Made by a program: the position numbers and the translations under genes. From Planctomycetaceae bacterium (GTDB lineage: Bacteria > Planctomycetota > Planctomycetia > Planctomycetales > Planctomycetaceae), in the NCBI GenBank assembly GCA_024742875.1, contig JANSXP010000013.1, positions 73,218 through 137,217 on the forward strand: 64,000 nt of DNA, given 5' to 3'. Positions 1 to 9,005 of the stretch are shown here, piece by piece (position 1 is the first letter of the stretch; each line of letters opens with the position of its first letter). The notes under the pieces were generated by a model. The model saw only the letters and a list, made by a program, of their open reading frames with translations, did no database searches and was not told the DNA's origin.

Positions 1-2
1 AG

Positions 3-809
3 GACAGCAGCGGCAGTCAGTTTCCGGCTCTGGTGACACAGCGTTTCGGGCGGGGGCGTGCCGCCGCCCTGTGCCTGGGCGATTTCTGGCGGTGGCGGAT
101 GAATGAGGGACGACGCAAGCTGGAAGAATACTCGCTGCAGCTGCTCGACCCTTCCGCCAGACCCGTGCCACCTGGTGGGGACCCGGCCGAAGACCTGAAC
201 GACCACGCCCGCGCCTGCCGCCAGATGGTGCGATGGCTGGTGGCCGATGTGCCCAGACGTCTGGATGTGTCTGTGAAACCGCAGCCTGCACTGGGCACCG
301 GCACTGTGAAACTGGTGGCTGATCTGAAAGGCGGCGACTTTGAGGTGCGTGAAGATGCGGACGTCAAATTCAACGTCACGGGGCCAGATGGAAAGACACT
401 GCCCATGGCCGGCGAACCCTCGGAGGATGTGGCGGGCCGCTTTGAAGCAATCGTGTTTGGCGTGGAACCGGGCGCATGGCAGGCAAATGTGGTGGCCACC
501 CTCAACGACCCGGAGACCGGGCCGGAACAGCTACAGGCTCAGGTGGGCTGGGCCAGTCAGCCCGACCAGCAGGAAATGTCTTCGGTCACGATCAACCGTC
601 GCCTGCTGGAAGACGTCGCGACGACCACCGGTGGTCGGGTGATTGACAGCAGCGGGCTGGATGATTTTGTCGACGACCTGTCACGCAGCGATGCGCCTCT
701 GGTGGAAGTCTGGTCGTGGCCTGTCTGGCATCAGTGGTGGATCTTTGCCATTGCCGTCGGCTGCTTCGTTTCGGACTGGACCATTCGTCGACGCCACGGA
801 CTCCCCTGA
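3..809 (+). CDS. C-terminal part of a large membrane protein (Bat-operon / GATase-like type)
   Basis: The frame is open to the left edge of the window, so the first GTG (33) is probably internal and the gene is 5'-truncated. The visible part starts with a segment reading FPALVTQRFGRGR...GDFWRW, which I recognise from large planctomycete membrane proteins that combine two N-terminal membrane segments with a glutamine-amidotransferase-like or vWA domain. A beta-rich extracytoplasmic stretch follows. The protein closes with one hydrophobic helix (WHQWWIFAIAVGCFVSDW) and a basic RRRHG tail, a typical stop-transfer anchor. The stop codon overlaps the next start in an ATGA junction, so the two are translationally coupled. 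Family assignment rests on the C-terminal block only; the catalytic part lies outside the window. Confidence 0.7.
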   Translation, partial: DSSGSQFPALVTQRFGRGRAAALCLGDFWRWRMNEGRRKLEEYSLQLLDPSARPVPPGGDPAEDLNDHARACRQMVRWLVADVPRRLDVSVKPQPALGTGTVKLVADLKGGDFEVREDADVKFNVTGPDGKTLPMAGEPSEDVAGRFEAIVFGVEPGAWQANVVATLNDPETGPEQLQAQVGWASQPDQQEMSSVTINRRLLEDVATTTGGRVIDSSGLDDFVDDLSRSDAPLVEVWSWPVWHQWWIFAIAVGCFVSDWTIRRRHGLP

Positions 810-1891
810 TGAAGATGAACAGCCATTCGCAATACTCATTCCTGACGCTGGCCGTATCCGCCTGCCTGGCGGGACTGATGCCAGCAGCCGAAGGTCATGA
901 TGAAGGACGCCCCGGCACCCAGCACGTCATCGTGGTGGTGGGCGCTGCGGGAACCGAAGAGTTTGGCCAGCAGTTTGCTGCCTGGGCGTCTCGCTGGGAG
1001 CAGGCCGCCGCGCGCGGTGACGCGTCCTGCCAGATCATCGGTGTGAATCAGGGCGAAGGAACGGCTGACGCCGAACGTCTGGTCGCGGCACTGCACCAGC
1101 ACGCCTCCCTCAGCACTCAGGAACCGCTGTGGCTGGTATTGATCGGTCATGGCACCTTTGATTCCCGCGCCGCGCGATTCAATCTGCGGGGTCCTGATAT
1201 CTCAGCCACGCAGCTGTCCGATGCCCTCGAGAATGCCGCGCGGCCACTGGCCGTTATTAACTGTTCGTCATCCAGCTCACCATTCGTCAATGCGCTGTCC
1301 GGACCGGGTCGCACTATTGTGACGGCCACCAAAGATGGCTCCGAGCATCAGTTTGCGAGGTTTGGGGCGGCTATGTCTGAGGCGGTTCTCGGCCTGGAAG
1401 CAGATATCGATCGGGATGGGCAAACTTCGCTTTTGGAGGCTTGGTTATTCGCGGCTCGTCGCACCTCGGAGTACTATGAAGGGGAAGGCCGCCTGGCCAC
1501 AGAGCATTCACTGCTGGATGACTCTGGGGATGGCAAAGGTACGCGGTCAGAATTGTTTGACGGAGTGCGTGTCAGCGACAGCGTCGCCAACCGCAATCAG
1601 CTGGACGGGCGACTGGCGGCACGCTGGCATCTTGTGCGAAGTGAAGAAGAGAAACGTCTTTCTCCTGAACAACGTCGTCAGCGAGACGAGCTGGAACAGC
1701 AGCTGGAGAGTCTGCGGACTCGCCGGGCCGAATACTCCGAAGCGGATTATCTGGTTAAACTGGAAAAGCTGATGGTCCCTCTGGCAAAAATCTACCGGGA
1801 AGTGTGGTCATCTGAGGAAGGCGCACCGACCGGCGAGGGCGAATCCTCTGCGGGACAGTCTGCAGGAGATTCTGTGAATGCACAGCCCTGA
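809..1891 (+). CDS. Secreted caspase/C13-like peptidase-fold protein
   Basis: The protein has 360 aa. I chose the ATG at 809 because it overlaps the upstream stop (ATGA) and is followed by a hydrophobic export signal; the longer frame from 716 lies inside the previous gene. After the signal, a beta strand HVIVVVG is followed by WLVLIGHG (His114-Gly115) and later by PLAVINCSSSSSPF (Cys152). This His-Gly...Cys arrangement after hydrophobic strands is the layout of the caspase/legumain (clan CD, C13-like) fold. A DIDRDGQTSLLEAW segment looks like a calcium-binding loop, and a charged, probably coiled-coil region (E/R/Q rich, about residues 285-340) ends the protein. Neighbouring it with a Bat-type membrane protein suggests an envelope role. 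Protease activity is inference; no substrate can be named. Confidence 0.72.
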   Translation: MKMNSHSQYSFLTLAVSACLAGLMPAAEGHDEGRPGTQHVIVVVGAAGTEEFGQQFAAWASRWEQAAARGDASCQIIGVNQGEGTADAERLVAALHQHASLSTQEPLWLVLIGHGTFDSRAARFNLRGPDISATQLSDALENAARPLAVINCSSSSSPFVNALSGPGRTIVTATKDGSEHQFARFGAAMSEAVLGLEADIDRDGQTSLLEAWLFAARRTSEYYEGEGRLATEHSLLDDSGDGKGTRSELFDGVRVSDSVANRNQLDGRLAARWHLVRSEEEKRLSPEQRRQRDELEQQLESLRTRRAEYSEADYLVKLEKLMVPLAKIYREVWSSEEGAPTGEGESSAGQSAGDSVNAQP

Positions 1892-1950
1892 CGCATGCTG
1901 CCCTCGCGGGCCGTCTGCAACCTTTAATCAACTATCCTAGTGAGAGCAGA

Positions 1951-3177
1951 ATGATGAAGAAGTGGAACTTGGGACACCTGCCGTTGTTGCCCGGTCTCGT
2001 CATGGGGCTGATGGTTCTTGCAGGCATTCCGGCCGTCTCGGCACAGGAAAGCGATTCCGCAGCGGCCGCTGCGACTGACGAAGCGACTGAAGCGGAAGAA
2101 AAGCCATCCGTGTTCGACATTCCCGCAGACCTGGATGTTGCCGGGCTGCTGGGACACGCGAACAAGATCAAGCGCTCGCGCCCTGAGTCCCCCGACCAGG
2201 CCAAAGGCTGGCTGGAAAAACAGATCAACGGCGTCATCGCATGCTGTGACAAAGCGCTGGAGCTGAAGCCGGAAGGCAAAGACCTGGTAGCCGTCTACAC
2301 CGAAAAGATGGGCGCTGTGAACGTGCTGGCACGCGTCAATCGCAAAGAGTCTGCCGCGAAGAAGGCTGCCCTGATGGAAGTCCTGGAAGCCAGCGAACTG
2401 CCCGCCATCATGGCGATGGTCAAACGCATGAAACTCCAGGAAACCGCAGGCCGTGTTGGCCAGATGACCGCCGAAGAGCAGTCCGCTTTCGTTGATGAGC
2501 TGTTTTCCACGATTGATCCCGACGGCCTGTCGATGGAAACCTACAGCCTGATCTCCGGGGTCGCCCGCACGATTGGATCCGGCAATGCCGAAACGGGTGC
2601 CGCTGTCTACATCCGTCTGGCAGAAGCCATGGAAACCAGCCCCGTTGAACAACTGGCCGCTCGCGCCGAACGTACGCGTGGCAGCGCCCGACGCCTGGGC
2701 CTGATGGGCAACTTCATGGAACTGGAAGGCACCACGGCCGACGGCGAAGCGTTTGACTGGGCCGCCTATCGCGGCAAAGTGGTTCTGGTCGACTTCTGGG
2801 CGAGCTGGTGTGGCCCATGTCGCGCCGAAATCCCCAACATGAAAGAGCAGCTGGAAAACTACGGCGACAAGGGCTTTGCCATCGTGGGTGTCAATCTGGA
2901 CAACACACGTGCCGCCTACCAGAAGTACGTGGACGCTCAGGAACTGACCTGGACCAATCTGATGAGCGACAAAGACGGAGAACGAGGCTGGGACAACCCA
3001 GTCGCCGCTCACTATGGTGTCAGCGCTATTCCTACCGCCATCCTGGTCGACAAAGAGGGCAAAGTGGTTTCCATGTCCGCACGCGGCAATCGCCTGAACC
3101 AGCTGCTGGAAGACATTCTGGGCCCTGTTGAAACCAAAGAAGAAACGGGAACCGAAGGCTCAGCAGGCGACGAATAG
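1951..3177 (+). CDS. TlpA-like periplasmic thioredoxin-domain protein
   Basis: The protein has 408 aa, with a signal peptide (about residues 1-31, ending in VSAQ). A helical region of about 200 residues rich in A/E/K has no recognisable domain. The C-terminal third is a TlpA/ResA-type thioredoxin fold, with VVLVDFWASWCGPCR and redox cysteines at 287 and 290, and IPTAILVDKEGKV carrying the cis-proline typical of the fold. Family members reduce or oxidise protein disulfides outside the cytoplasm, often for cytochrome c maturation, but no cytochrome genes are nearby. It stands alone, closed by a strong terminator. The acidic tail (about 14 residues, ETKEETGTEG...) is unusual but harmless to the call. 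Confidence 0.88.
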   Translation: MMKKWNLGHLPLLPGLVMGLMVLAGIPAVSAQESDSAAAAATDEATEAEEKPSVFDIPADLDVAGLLGHANKIKRSRPESPDQAKGWLEKQINGVIACCDKALELKPEGKDLVAVYTEKMGAVNVLARVNRKESAAKKAALMEVLEASELPAIMAMVKRMKLQETAGRVGQMTAEEQSAFVDELFSTIDPDGLSMETYSLISGVARTIGSGNAETGAAVYIRLAEAMETSPVEQLAARAERTRGSARRLGLMGNFMELEGTTADGEAFDWAAYRGKVVLVDFWASWCGPCRAEIPNMKEQLENYGDKGFAIVGVNLDNTRAAYQKYVDAQELTWTNLMSDKDGERGWDNPVAAHYGVSAIPTAILVDKEGKVVSMSARGNRLNQLLEDILGPVETKEETGTEGSAGDE

Positions 3178-3206
3178 TCTCTGCAATATCCTGACGTCAG
3201 ATCACC

Positions 3207-3239
3207 AAACGCCGCGTCTGCTCAGACGCGGCGTTTTTC
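3207..3239 (+). terminator. Intrinsic terminator after the TlpA-like gene
   Basis: CGCCGCGTCT and AGACGCGGCG form a perfect 10-bp G+C-rich stem (3210-3219 with 3224-3233) around a 4-nt loop. The stem is followed by TTTTT. It lies 30 bp after the stop of the thioredoxin-domain gene, and A residues on the left allow partial function on the other strand. Confidence 0.9.
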
Positions 3240-3474
3240 TATGCGCGTGATGGCGGTGTGCAGGGGCCGCATATCCGGCGCAATCCGATTAACTGCTGAA
3301 GTTTCACACAGGCGACGGGATTCTGTGCGGAGGTTTTGCTCGCGGACCGGGATCCGCCACGTTCGAAACGACTCCCGAGGAAATTACGACCTACGCTGCA
3401 GGCAGACAGCGCCTCCGCTGTGATATCAGCGGGCCGCTGTGACAACCCTCGCGTCGTTTTCAGGACCCTGTGCC

Positions 3475-4131
3475 ATGGTGACTCAAACACCCACAACGTC
3501 TTTCAACTGCGGCCAGTGCGGCGGCACGGCCTCGGCCGTGCCCGGTTGCTCATATCTGCAGTGCGACTACTGCAGCTCCCTGGTTTTTTCCGAGGAGAAC
3601 CCGGCCAGTGTTGACCGACTGACGCCAATCGAGGCCGATGTGGAAGGCAGCTGTCCGACCTGTTCGGCCGCTCTGCAGGCGGGTGAAATTGACGGACGAC
3701 GAATCATGTTCTGCGGTCGCTGTTACGGCGTACTCATTCGCAATGCCGATCTGGGACATGTGGTGCGGGAACGTCGTGCCCGCCGCCGCGACAGAGAAAT
3801 GGAATCCGCCAAACCGATTGATCCGTCGGCTTACCAGCGACAGCTCCACTGTCCGTCGTGTGCGGGGCGTATGGAAGTGCACCCCTATTACGGGCCGGGC
3901 AACATTGTGATCGATTCGTGCAGTCGGTGTTTCTATGTGTGGCTGGACCACGGCGAACTGCAGAGCATCGAACGCGCCGAAGGTGGCGCACCACGGACCG
4001 ACGTGCCCGTGTATGTAAACGGCGAGGGAGAAGTGGTCATCGTGCCGGAAGCCATGTCCGCCACCGAGCCGCAGGCGCCGCCTCGCAAACACCCTTTGCA
4101 GACGCTCGCAGAAATCTGGTTGGGTCTGTAG
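3475..4131 (+). CDS. Multi zinc-ribbon protein (zf-TFIIB-like)
   Basis: The frame opens at a GTG (3439), but the ATG at 3475 gives a compact 218-aa protein beginning just before the first zinc ribbon, so I prefer it. Six CxxC-type knuckles are visible: CGQC, CDYC, CPTC, CGRC, CPSC and CSRC. They pair into three treble-clef or ribbon modules like the bacterial zf-TFIIB family. Between the second and third modules lies a basic stretch (RERRARRRDRE) that could bind nucleic acid or membrane surface. The tail is low-complexity and proline-rich, ending in a short amphipathic helix. No catalytic motif is seen. It is probably a cytoplasmic structural or adaptor protein, function unknown. Confidence 0.8.
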   Translation: MVTQTPTTSFNCGQCGGTASAVPGCSYLQCDYCSSLVFSEENPASVDRLTPIEADVEGSCPTCSAALQAGEIDGRRIMFCGRCYGVLIRNADLGHVVRERRARRRDREMESAKPIDPSAYQRQLHCPSCAGRMEVHPYYGPGNIVIDSCSRCFYVWLDHGELQSIERAEGGAPRTDVPVYVNGEGEVVIVPEAMSATEPQAPPRKHPLQTLAEIWLGL

Positions 4132-4367
4132 GCCGCTTCGCTGCAGCGACGCGTTTCAGAACACTCTGCGGCGGCACCGCGCTGGGAACCCTCGGCGGCT
4201 GCCCGTTACGTGAGGTCGCTCGGCTGCCACAGCTGCGGGTGCACGCGTCCTGCTACGACTCAGCGTCCCCGATTTTCGGAAGCTGTGAAAAGAGATACTC
4301 GCGCGGGTGGTCGGTTTCGCTAGCATTCCGGCCACGTCTGTATCTCAACGCCGACCGGTACCCAAGA

Positions 4368-5777
4368 ATGCCTCGCGATTTCACCACGGAAAGTCTGTCG
4401 CACGACCCCATTCACGGCTACATCCCTTTCATTTCCCGGCACGGACTGCCGGACGATGAAGTGGCCGAGCAGCAGCTGATTGACCATCCCTGGGTGCAGC
4501 GCTTGCGGCACATTCATCAGCTGCAAACGGCCTGGTGGGTGTTCCCGTCGGCGGAGCACATGCGATTTCAGCATGTGCTGGGTGTGATGCATCTGGGCAG
4601 CAAGACCGTGTCCGCCTGGTACGAGTCGCTGGCGCAGGTCTGCCGCAACGTGCCCTCGCAGGCCTATGTGGAAAGTCTGGTGCGTATTGCCGGACTGCTG
4701 CACGATGTGGGGCACGGTCCGTTCGGACATTTCTTTGACGACCACTATCTGGAGCAGTTTGACCTGACGCACGAGGACATTGGCGCTCATATCATCGAAC
4801 ACGAACTGGGCGAGCTGATTCGCGGAATCCGTCGCAATCCCAATGGCCGGCTGCAGCCGCTGGAGGAACTCGATCCACAACAGGTGGCCTGGCTGATTCG
4901 TCGGCCGAGCGGTCGGCCTGAAGACGAAGACGGGCATCCGGACTGGCTCCGCAAACTGAGGTCGCTGTTCAGCGGCATCTACACGGTCGACAACATGGAC
5001 TTTGTGCTGCGGGACGCCTACATGTCGGGTTACAACACGAAGGCGTTCGATATCTCCCGACTGATCCACTATTCGTTTTTCAGCAAAGACGGACTGACCA
5101 TTCACTCCCGCGGTTTGCCCACGCTGATCAACTTCATCGAAACCCGTGCCAACCTGTTTCGTACGATCTACTTTCACCGCACCGTTCGAGGCATCGACAT
5201 TGCTCTGGAAGACTACTTTGCCGAAACCATGGCTCGCCTGTTTCCCGGGAACCCCATTGAGCATCTGGACGCGTATCGGGGACTGACGGAGACCTCGTTT
5301 CTGGTGGACGTGCTGCGGTGGGCCGACAGCGATGATCCGCAGCTTAAGACACTGGGCGGTCACTGGCGGGCCATTGTCAACCGCGACGAAATGTGGCGAA
5401 TGGCGTCCGAGCGATCGATGTATTTTCATTCCGGCCAGGCCGAAAGCACCACCATCTTCTCGGAGCCGGAACTGGTCGAACGGAGGGTCCGAGAACATCT
5501 GCCGACCGACCTGCAAGACATACCACTGCGGATTGACGTAGCGCGACACTATCATCGCCCCAGCGCCCGCAAGCCATCAGGAAAGCAGAACTTCTGGTTC
5601 AACGCAGCCAGCGGAGAATCGCACGAACTGGATGACGATGAACTGTTCCACAGCCTGCCGACCAGTTTTCTGATCTTTCGTATCTACAGCCGCGACCACG
5701 GGCACGACCGACAAATCAGCGATGCACTTTCCAAAGTGGCGGGGGGCAGCGGCGGAGATACCAAAACCAACATGTAG
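4368..5777 (+). CDS. HD-domain phosphohydrolase (SAMHD1/dGTPase-like)
   Basis: The protein has 469 aa from the ATG at 4368, just before the conserved DPIHGYI opening; the frame extends further upstream but that part is not protein-like. The metal site reads FQHVLGVMH (His69), LLHDVGHGPFGH (His112-Asp113) and DNMDFVLRD (Asp211), the HD-superfamily pattern of the COG1078 / SAMHD1 branch. The phrase MDFVLRDAYMSGYNTKAFDISRLI is characteristic of that branch. Relatives hydrolyse dNTPs to deoxynucleosides and triphosphate, or act on other phosphorylated nucleotides; the exact substrate cannot be read from sequence. The gene stands alone and converges with the SRPBCC gene, 17 bp away. Confidence 0.88.
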   Translation: MPRDFTTESLSHDPIHGYIPFISRHGLPDDEVAEQQLIDHPWVQRLRHIHQLQTAWWVFPSAEHMRFQHVLGVMHLGSKTVSAWYESLAQVCRNVPSQAYVESLVRIAGLLHDVGHGPFGHFFDDHYLEQFDLTHEDIGAHIIEHELGELIRGIRRNPNGRLQPLEELDPQQVAWLIRRPSGRPEDEDGHPDWLRKLRSLFSGIYTVDNMDFVLRDAYMSGYNTKAFDISRLIHYSFFSKDGLTIHSRGLPTLINFIETRANLFRTIYFHRTVRGIDIALEDYFAETMARLFPGNPIEHLDAYRGLTETSFLVDVLRWADSDDPQLKTLGGHWRAIVNRDEMWRMASERSMYFHSGQAESTTIFSEPELVERRVREHLPTDLQDIPLRIDVARHYHRPSARKPSGKQNFWFNAASGESHELDDDELFHSLPTSFLIFRIYSRDHGHDRQISDALSKVAGGSGGDTKTNM

Positions 5778-5794
5778 CACCAACGGCCGCTGGT

Positions 5795-6253
5795 TCACGG
5801 CCGATCATCTGCTTCCAGACAGCGTTTCAGATTCTGCAGTTCCTTCAGCGCGGCCTGGCAGCCGGATTTGCGGGCGAATACGCCCACCAGCCTGAACATC
5901 AGGCGAAACAGAAAGCCCTTCGCGGTGACGACGGACACCTGCGTCACGCGTGTGGAACGGCCGAGGTCTTCAAACAAATACAGGGCGTGAATGTCAAACA
6001 CGCCGGACTCCAGATGCACGGCCGATTTGACGGGCGGCTCATACTGCGTCACGGTGCCCTGCATCTCCATCCGCTGCCCATTGTTGGCCGTCACGCACCG
6101 GAATGTGGAACCCACGCCGCCATCCGGCATGGTCTCCAGCGGTTCGTCTTCAATGACCGTGTCGCTCCATTCGGCCACATGATTGGTGGTGTAGTCGAAT
6201 ACCTGATCGATCGGGCGATCGATCTCAATGCTCGCCTCGGTCTTGATGGCCAT
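5795..6253 (-). CDS. SRPBCC-family (START/polyketide cyclase-like) protein
   Basis: The protein has 152 aa. It begins with TEASIEIDRPIDQVFDYTTN, the usual first strand and helix of SRPBCC (Bet v1-like) ligand-binding proteins, followed by alternating beta strands and a long C-terminal helix (QAALKELQNLKRCLEA). Proteins of this fold bind hydrophobic ligands in a cavity, and a few are cyclases or hydrolases, but no specific active-site signature is visible. There is no export signal. It is an isolated gene between two convergently or divergently placed units, so context adds nothing. Confidence 0.8.
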   Translation of the reverse strand: MAIKTEASIEIDRPIDQVFDYTTNHVAEWSDTVIEDEPLETMPDGGVGSTFRCVTANNGQRMEMQGTVTQYEPPVKSAVHLESGVFDIHALYLFEDLGRSTRVTQVSVVTAKGFLFRLMFRLVGVFARKSGCQAALKELQNLKRCLEADDRP

Positions 6254-6363
6254 GCTGCCGCATTCCTGAAAGTGTGAGAATGCGAATCATACTGACAGGC
6301 GACCGGCCGACTGACAACCGCCCGGGCCAGTCGCAGACAGGGAGGATCGGCCGGCAGGCTGGC

Positions 6364-7146
6364 CTACTGCCGTGCGGCCGTGATTTCTGATTTGGCCAGC
6401 GGCACTCGTCGGGCGGCCACGATTTCTCCCGTGCGGGACACCTGCAGATAGGCAACCACCGTGGCGCCTGCGGTCGGCATGTCTTTGGGAACCGCCAACT
6501 GCGTGGTCAGTCGTTTGTCACTGGCCCGCAGTACTTCAAAACTGCGTACGACGTTGCGATGAGTGAGCGTGCGATTGGCATTTTCGCCGCGCGGCACTTT
6601 GACGGTGCCACTTTTCTGCACCAGCGCGACATTCAGCAGCAAACCTTCCTCGGGCTGCAAATCGGTGGTGGCCGTCACGCGGTCGTCCTCAATGCTCACG
6701 TGCAGCTTTAACGACCGCGGCGGTGATCCCGACAGGGCCGCTTCAACGGCCGCATCCGCTTTGCGGCGATGAGAGCCCACAAAGCCTGCGCGGCCATTGA
6801 CGATCAGTTGCGGCGTGTAAATGCGATTTTCACCCAGCACGCCGGCATACAGTCGCTGCCGCTGTGTGTAGGCGGCTGCGGAAAACGGGTCTTTCCAGCC
6901 GAGCTGGTTCCAGTAGTCAACGTGGAAAGACAGCGCGAAAATCTCCTGGTTTTCGCGGTCACCGCGTGCCGCCAGTTCCTCCAGAATACGGTCCGCCGGA
7001 GGACAGCTGCTGCAGCCCTGGGAGGTAAACAGCTCCAGCACGGCAAATCCGCCTTCGTCTGCGAAGGCACAGGGCCCGCCTGTAAGTCCGCCGAGGAACA
7101 AACCCAGCAGCAGAAAACCGGGGCGAAAACGGGGCAGCGTGCACAT
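6364..7146 (-). CDS. DUF1223 secreted thioredoxin-like protein
   Basis: The protein has 260 aa from the ATG at 7146, which directly precedes a signal peptide (FLLLGLFLGG...CAFA). A longer frame to 7236 lacks an export signal and is less likely. The mature part opens with AVLELFTSQGCSSCPPAD (Cys45, Cys48), the hallmark of DUF1223, a thioredoxin-fold family. HVDYWNQLGWKDPF and YTPQLIVNGR, both family-typical, follow. The second half is beta-rich. Family function is unknown. The CxxC and the export signal suggest a periplasmic redox or metal-binding role, which is inference. Confidence 0.85.
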   Translation of the reverse strand: MCTLPRFRPGFLLLGLFLGGLTGGPCAFADEGGFAVLELFTSQGCSSCPPADRILEELAARGDRENQEIFALSFHVDYWNQLGWKDPFSAAAYTQRQRLYAGVLGENRIYTPQLIVNGRAGFVGSHRRKADAAVEAALSGSPPRSLKLHVSIEDDRVTATTDLQPEEGLLLNVALVQKSGTVKVPRGENANRTLTHRNVVRSFEVLRASDKRLTTQLAVPKDMPTAGATVVAYLQVSRTGEIVAARRVPLAKSEITAARQ

Positions 7147-7330
7147 GGTGAGATTTCCGGAATGGTGAGGGCAGAAAGCGACCTGGCATGGGGACGCGGC
7201 TGCCAGACAGCATCTTACCTGAAGGCGGACTGACATTGACCTGAACCCGGTATTCGGGGTTCAATTCGGCAAAACACCACTGGAACGGTCCGGCAGCCGT
7301 TCGACACCGCCGGAATGATGGAGCATTCGC

Positions 7331-8281
7331 GTGAAAATTGGCTGGATCGGCGTCCATGACGAAGGACGGCTCGCGCTGCAGGCCGTGTGTGAGGCGGGTT
7401 ACACGGTCACCGGACTGATGACCCTGAAACCGGATCGGGCGCAGAGCCGCTGCGGTTCCGGCAGCTATGCGCAGATCTGCTCGACTCACAAAATCCCCAT
7501 GTTTCCGGTGTCTCACGTCAATGATGAGGCGAGCCGGACGATTCTCGGCGATATGCAGTGTGATCTGCTGGTCGTCCTGGGCTGGGGACAGATCCTCAGT
7601 GATGCGGTGCTGCAGATTCCGACCATCGGTACTGTCGGTGCACACGCTTCTTTGCTGCCCCACAATCGCGGCAGTGCGCCGGTCAACTGGGCGATCATCA
7701 AGGGAGAAACAAGCACGGGCAATTCACTGATGTGGCTGGCGCCCGGTGTGGACACGGGAGAATTGATCGACCAGCGCGAGTTTCCCATCACGGCCTTCGA
7801 TACGTGCGACACGATCTACCAGCACGTGGGGCAGTCCAATCGCGATATGCTGCTGGACCTGCTCGCTGAACTGCGGGCCGGCCGCCGCCCCGGTCGCCCG
7901 CAGGCTCACACCACGCAGGCCGTGCTGCGACGACGTCGGCCCGAGGACGGCCGAATCGACTGGACGGATTCCGCAGAGCAGATCTACAACCTCATTCGCG
8001 GCGTCACCCGACCTTATCCGGGCGCCTTTGCCACGCTGGGCGACGAAATCTGGAAGATCTGGCGGGCCGCATTGCTGCCGATCTCTGCCGGCGGCCATCC
8101 GCCAGGCACTGTCCTGGGCCCTGTCTGCAGTCCCGATCCGGCCGCCTGTGGCGTGGTGGTGGCCACCGGTGAGGGATGTTTGCTGCTTCTGGAAACCGAA
8201 GACAGCAGCGGACGAGTGCTGACCGGACGGGAACTGTGCGAACACACGTTCCAGCATCCCGTTCTCCGACTGGCCGCCTGA
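7331..8281 (+). CDS. Formyltransferase-family protein (Fmt/ArnA-like), probable sugar or amine N-formyltransferase
   Basis: The protein has 316 aa from a GTG start. The N-terminal formyltransferase domain shows VGAHASLLPHNRGSAPVNW and the later GVDTGELID. His105 and Asp141 correspond to the catalytic His and Asp of Fmt (N-x-H...D). The usual Asn two residues before the His is Gly103 here. The C-terminal part carries the Fmt-C-like stretch (GRIDWTDSAEQIYNLIRGVTRPYPGAF). Such enzymes move a formyl group from 10-formyl-THF to an amine, either Met-tRNA or an amino sugar nucleotide. The next genes are a PIG-L deacetylase and a sugar-phosphate transferase, which argues for an amino-sugar substrate rather than tRNA. 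The protein ends in Leu-Ala-Ala. Confidence 0.82.
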   Translation: MKIGWIGVHDEGRLALQAVCEAGYTVTGLMTLKPDRAQSRCGSGSYAQICSTHKIPMFPVSHVNDEASRTILGDMQCDLLVVLGWGQILSDAVLQIPTIGTVGAHASLLPHNRGSAPVNWAIIKGETSTGNSLMWLAPGVDTGELIDQREFPITAFDTCDTIYQHVGQSNRDMLLDLLAELRAGRRPGRPQAHTTQAVLRRRRPEDGRIDWTDSAEQIYNLIRGVTRPYPGAFATLGDEIWKIWRAALLPISAGGHPPGTVLGPVCSPDPAACGVVVATGEGCLLLLETEDSSGRVLTGRELCEHTFQHPVLRLAA

Positions 8282-8333
8282 CGCCCCCGGTGAACGCCTG
8301 CTGACCACTCTGACCCCAAACGAAAGCTGCCCG

Positions 8334-9005
8334 TTGAAACGTGTACTGGTGATTGCCGCTCATCCTGATGATGAACTGCTCGGCTGCGGGGGGACCGTGG
8401 CCCTGCATGCGGAAAACGGAGATGAAGTCACAGCGGTCATCGTGTGCGAGGGGGAATCGCTGCGCTATGGCGAGGACGGCGTGGGACAAAAAGGCCACAT
8501 TCAGGCGGCCGGAAAGGTGCTGGGCGTCAAAGAGGTCCGCACACTCAAATTTCCGGATCAAAAACTGGACACTTTCACGCTGACGGACATCATCACGCCG
8601 CTGGAAAACGTGGTAGACCAGGTACGTCCGGATGTGGTCTACACGCAGTACGGCGGCGACATCAATCGCGATCACGAACTGCTGTTCAAAGCCATGCTCG
8701 TGGCCACTCGGCCCATGGAAGAATACATCGAAGCGGTCTATGCCTTTGACACGGCCAGCAGCACCGAATGGGCCTATCCGCGGACGTTTGTCCCCGATAC
8801 GTGGGTCGACATTTCGTCCACGGTGCAGAAAAAACTGGACGCGATGGCGTGCTACGAAAGCGAAGTCCGCGACTATCCGCACCCGCGTTCTTTGCAGGCG
8901 CTGTCGAACCGCAGTGCGGCCTGGGGCAACCAGTGCTGCATGGAACATGCGGAAGTTTTCATGACCGTTCGAAGGACGCTGCGCCGTGGTAAAACGCCTG
9001 TTTGA
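8334..9005 (+). CDS. PIG-L/LmbE-family N-deacetylase
   Basis: The protein has 223 aa from a TTG start, chosen because KRVLVIAAHPDDELLGCGG, the first strand and zinc motif AHPDDE (His10, Asp12, Asp13), begins immediately after it. A later YGGDINRDH supplies the remaining zinc-binding or catalytic segment of the family. PIG-L/LmbE enzymes remove N-acetyl groups from GlcNAc-containing lipids or nucleotides. It sits 52 bp after the formyltransferase and overlaps the sugar transferase by 20 bp. The simplest reading is deacetylation of an amino sugar whose free amine is then formylated before lipid loading. Confidence 0.88.
   Translation: MKRVLVIAAHPDDELLGCGGTVALHAENGDEVTAVIVCEGESLRYGEDGVGQKGHIQAAGKVLGVKEVRTLKFPDQKLDTFTLTDIITPLENVVDQVRPDVVYTQYGGDINRDHELLFKAMLVATRPMEEYIEAVYAFDTASSTEWAYPRTFVPDTWVDISSTVQKKLDAMACYESEVRDYPHPRSLQALSNRSAAWGNQCCMEHAEVFMTVRRTLRRGKTPV

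Noticed and set aside
1924-3012. 362-aa open frame antisense to the TlpA-like gene
   Set aside because: It is fully covered by a gene with clear thioredoxin motifs; the antisense composition (F/H/G/Q) is the usual shadow pattern and no ribosome site fits.
4320-5555. 411-aa frame antisense to the HD-domain gene
   Set aside because: The sense strand carries all HD metal ligands; the antisense frame shows no motif.
5785-5805. CGGCCG-N9-CGGCCG hairpin between the HD and SRPBCC genes
   Set aside because: It is short, has no T-tract, and reaches into the coding end of the SRPBCC gene. CGGCCG is common by chance in this G+C-rich sequence.
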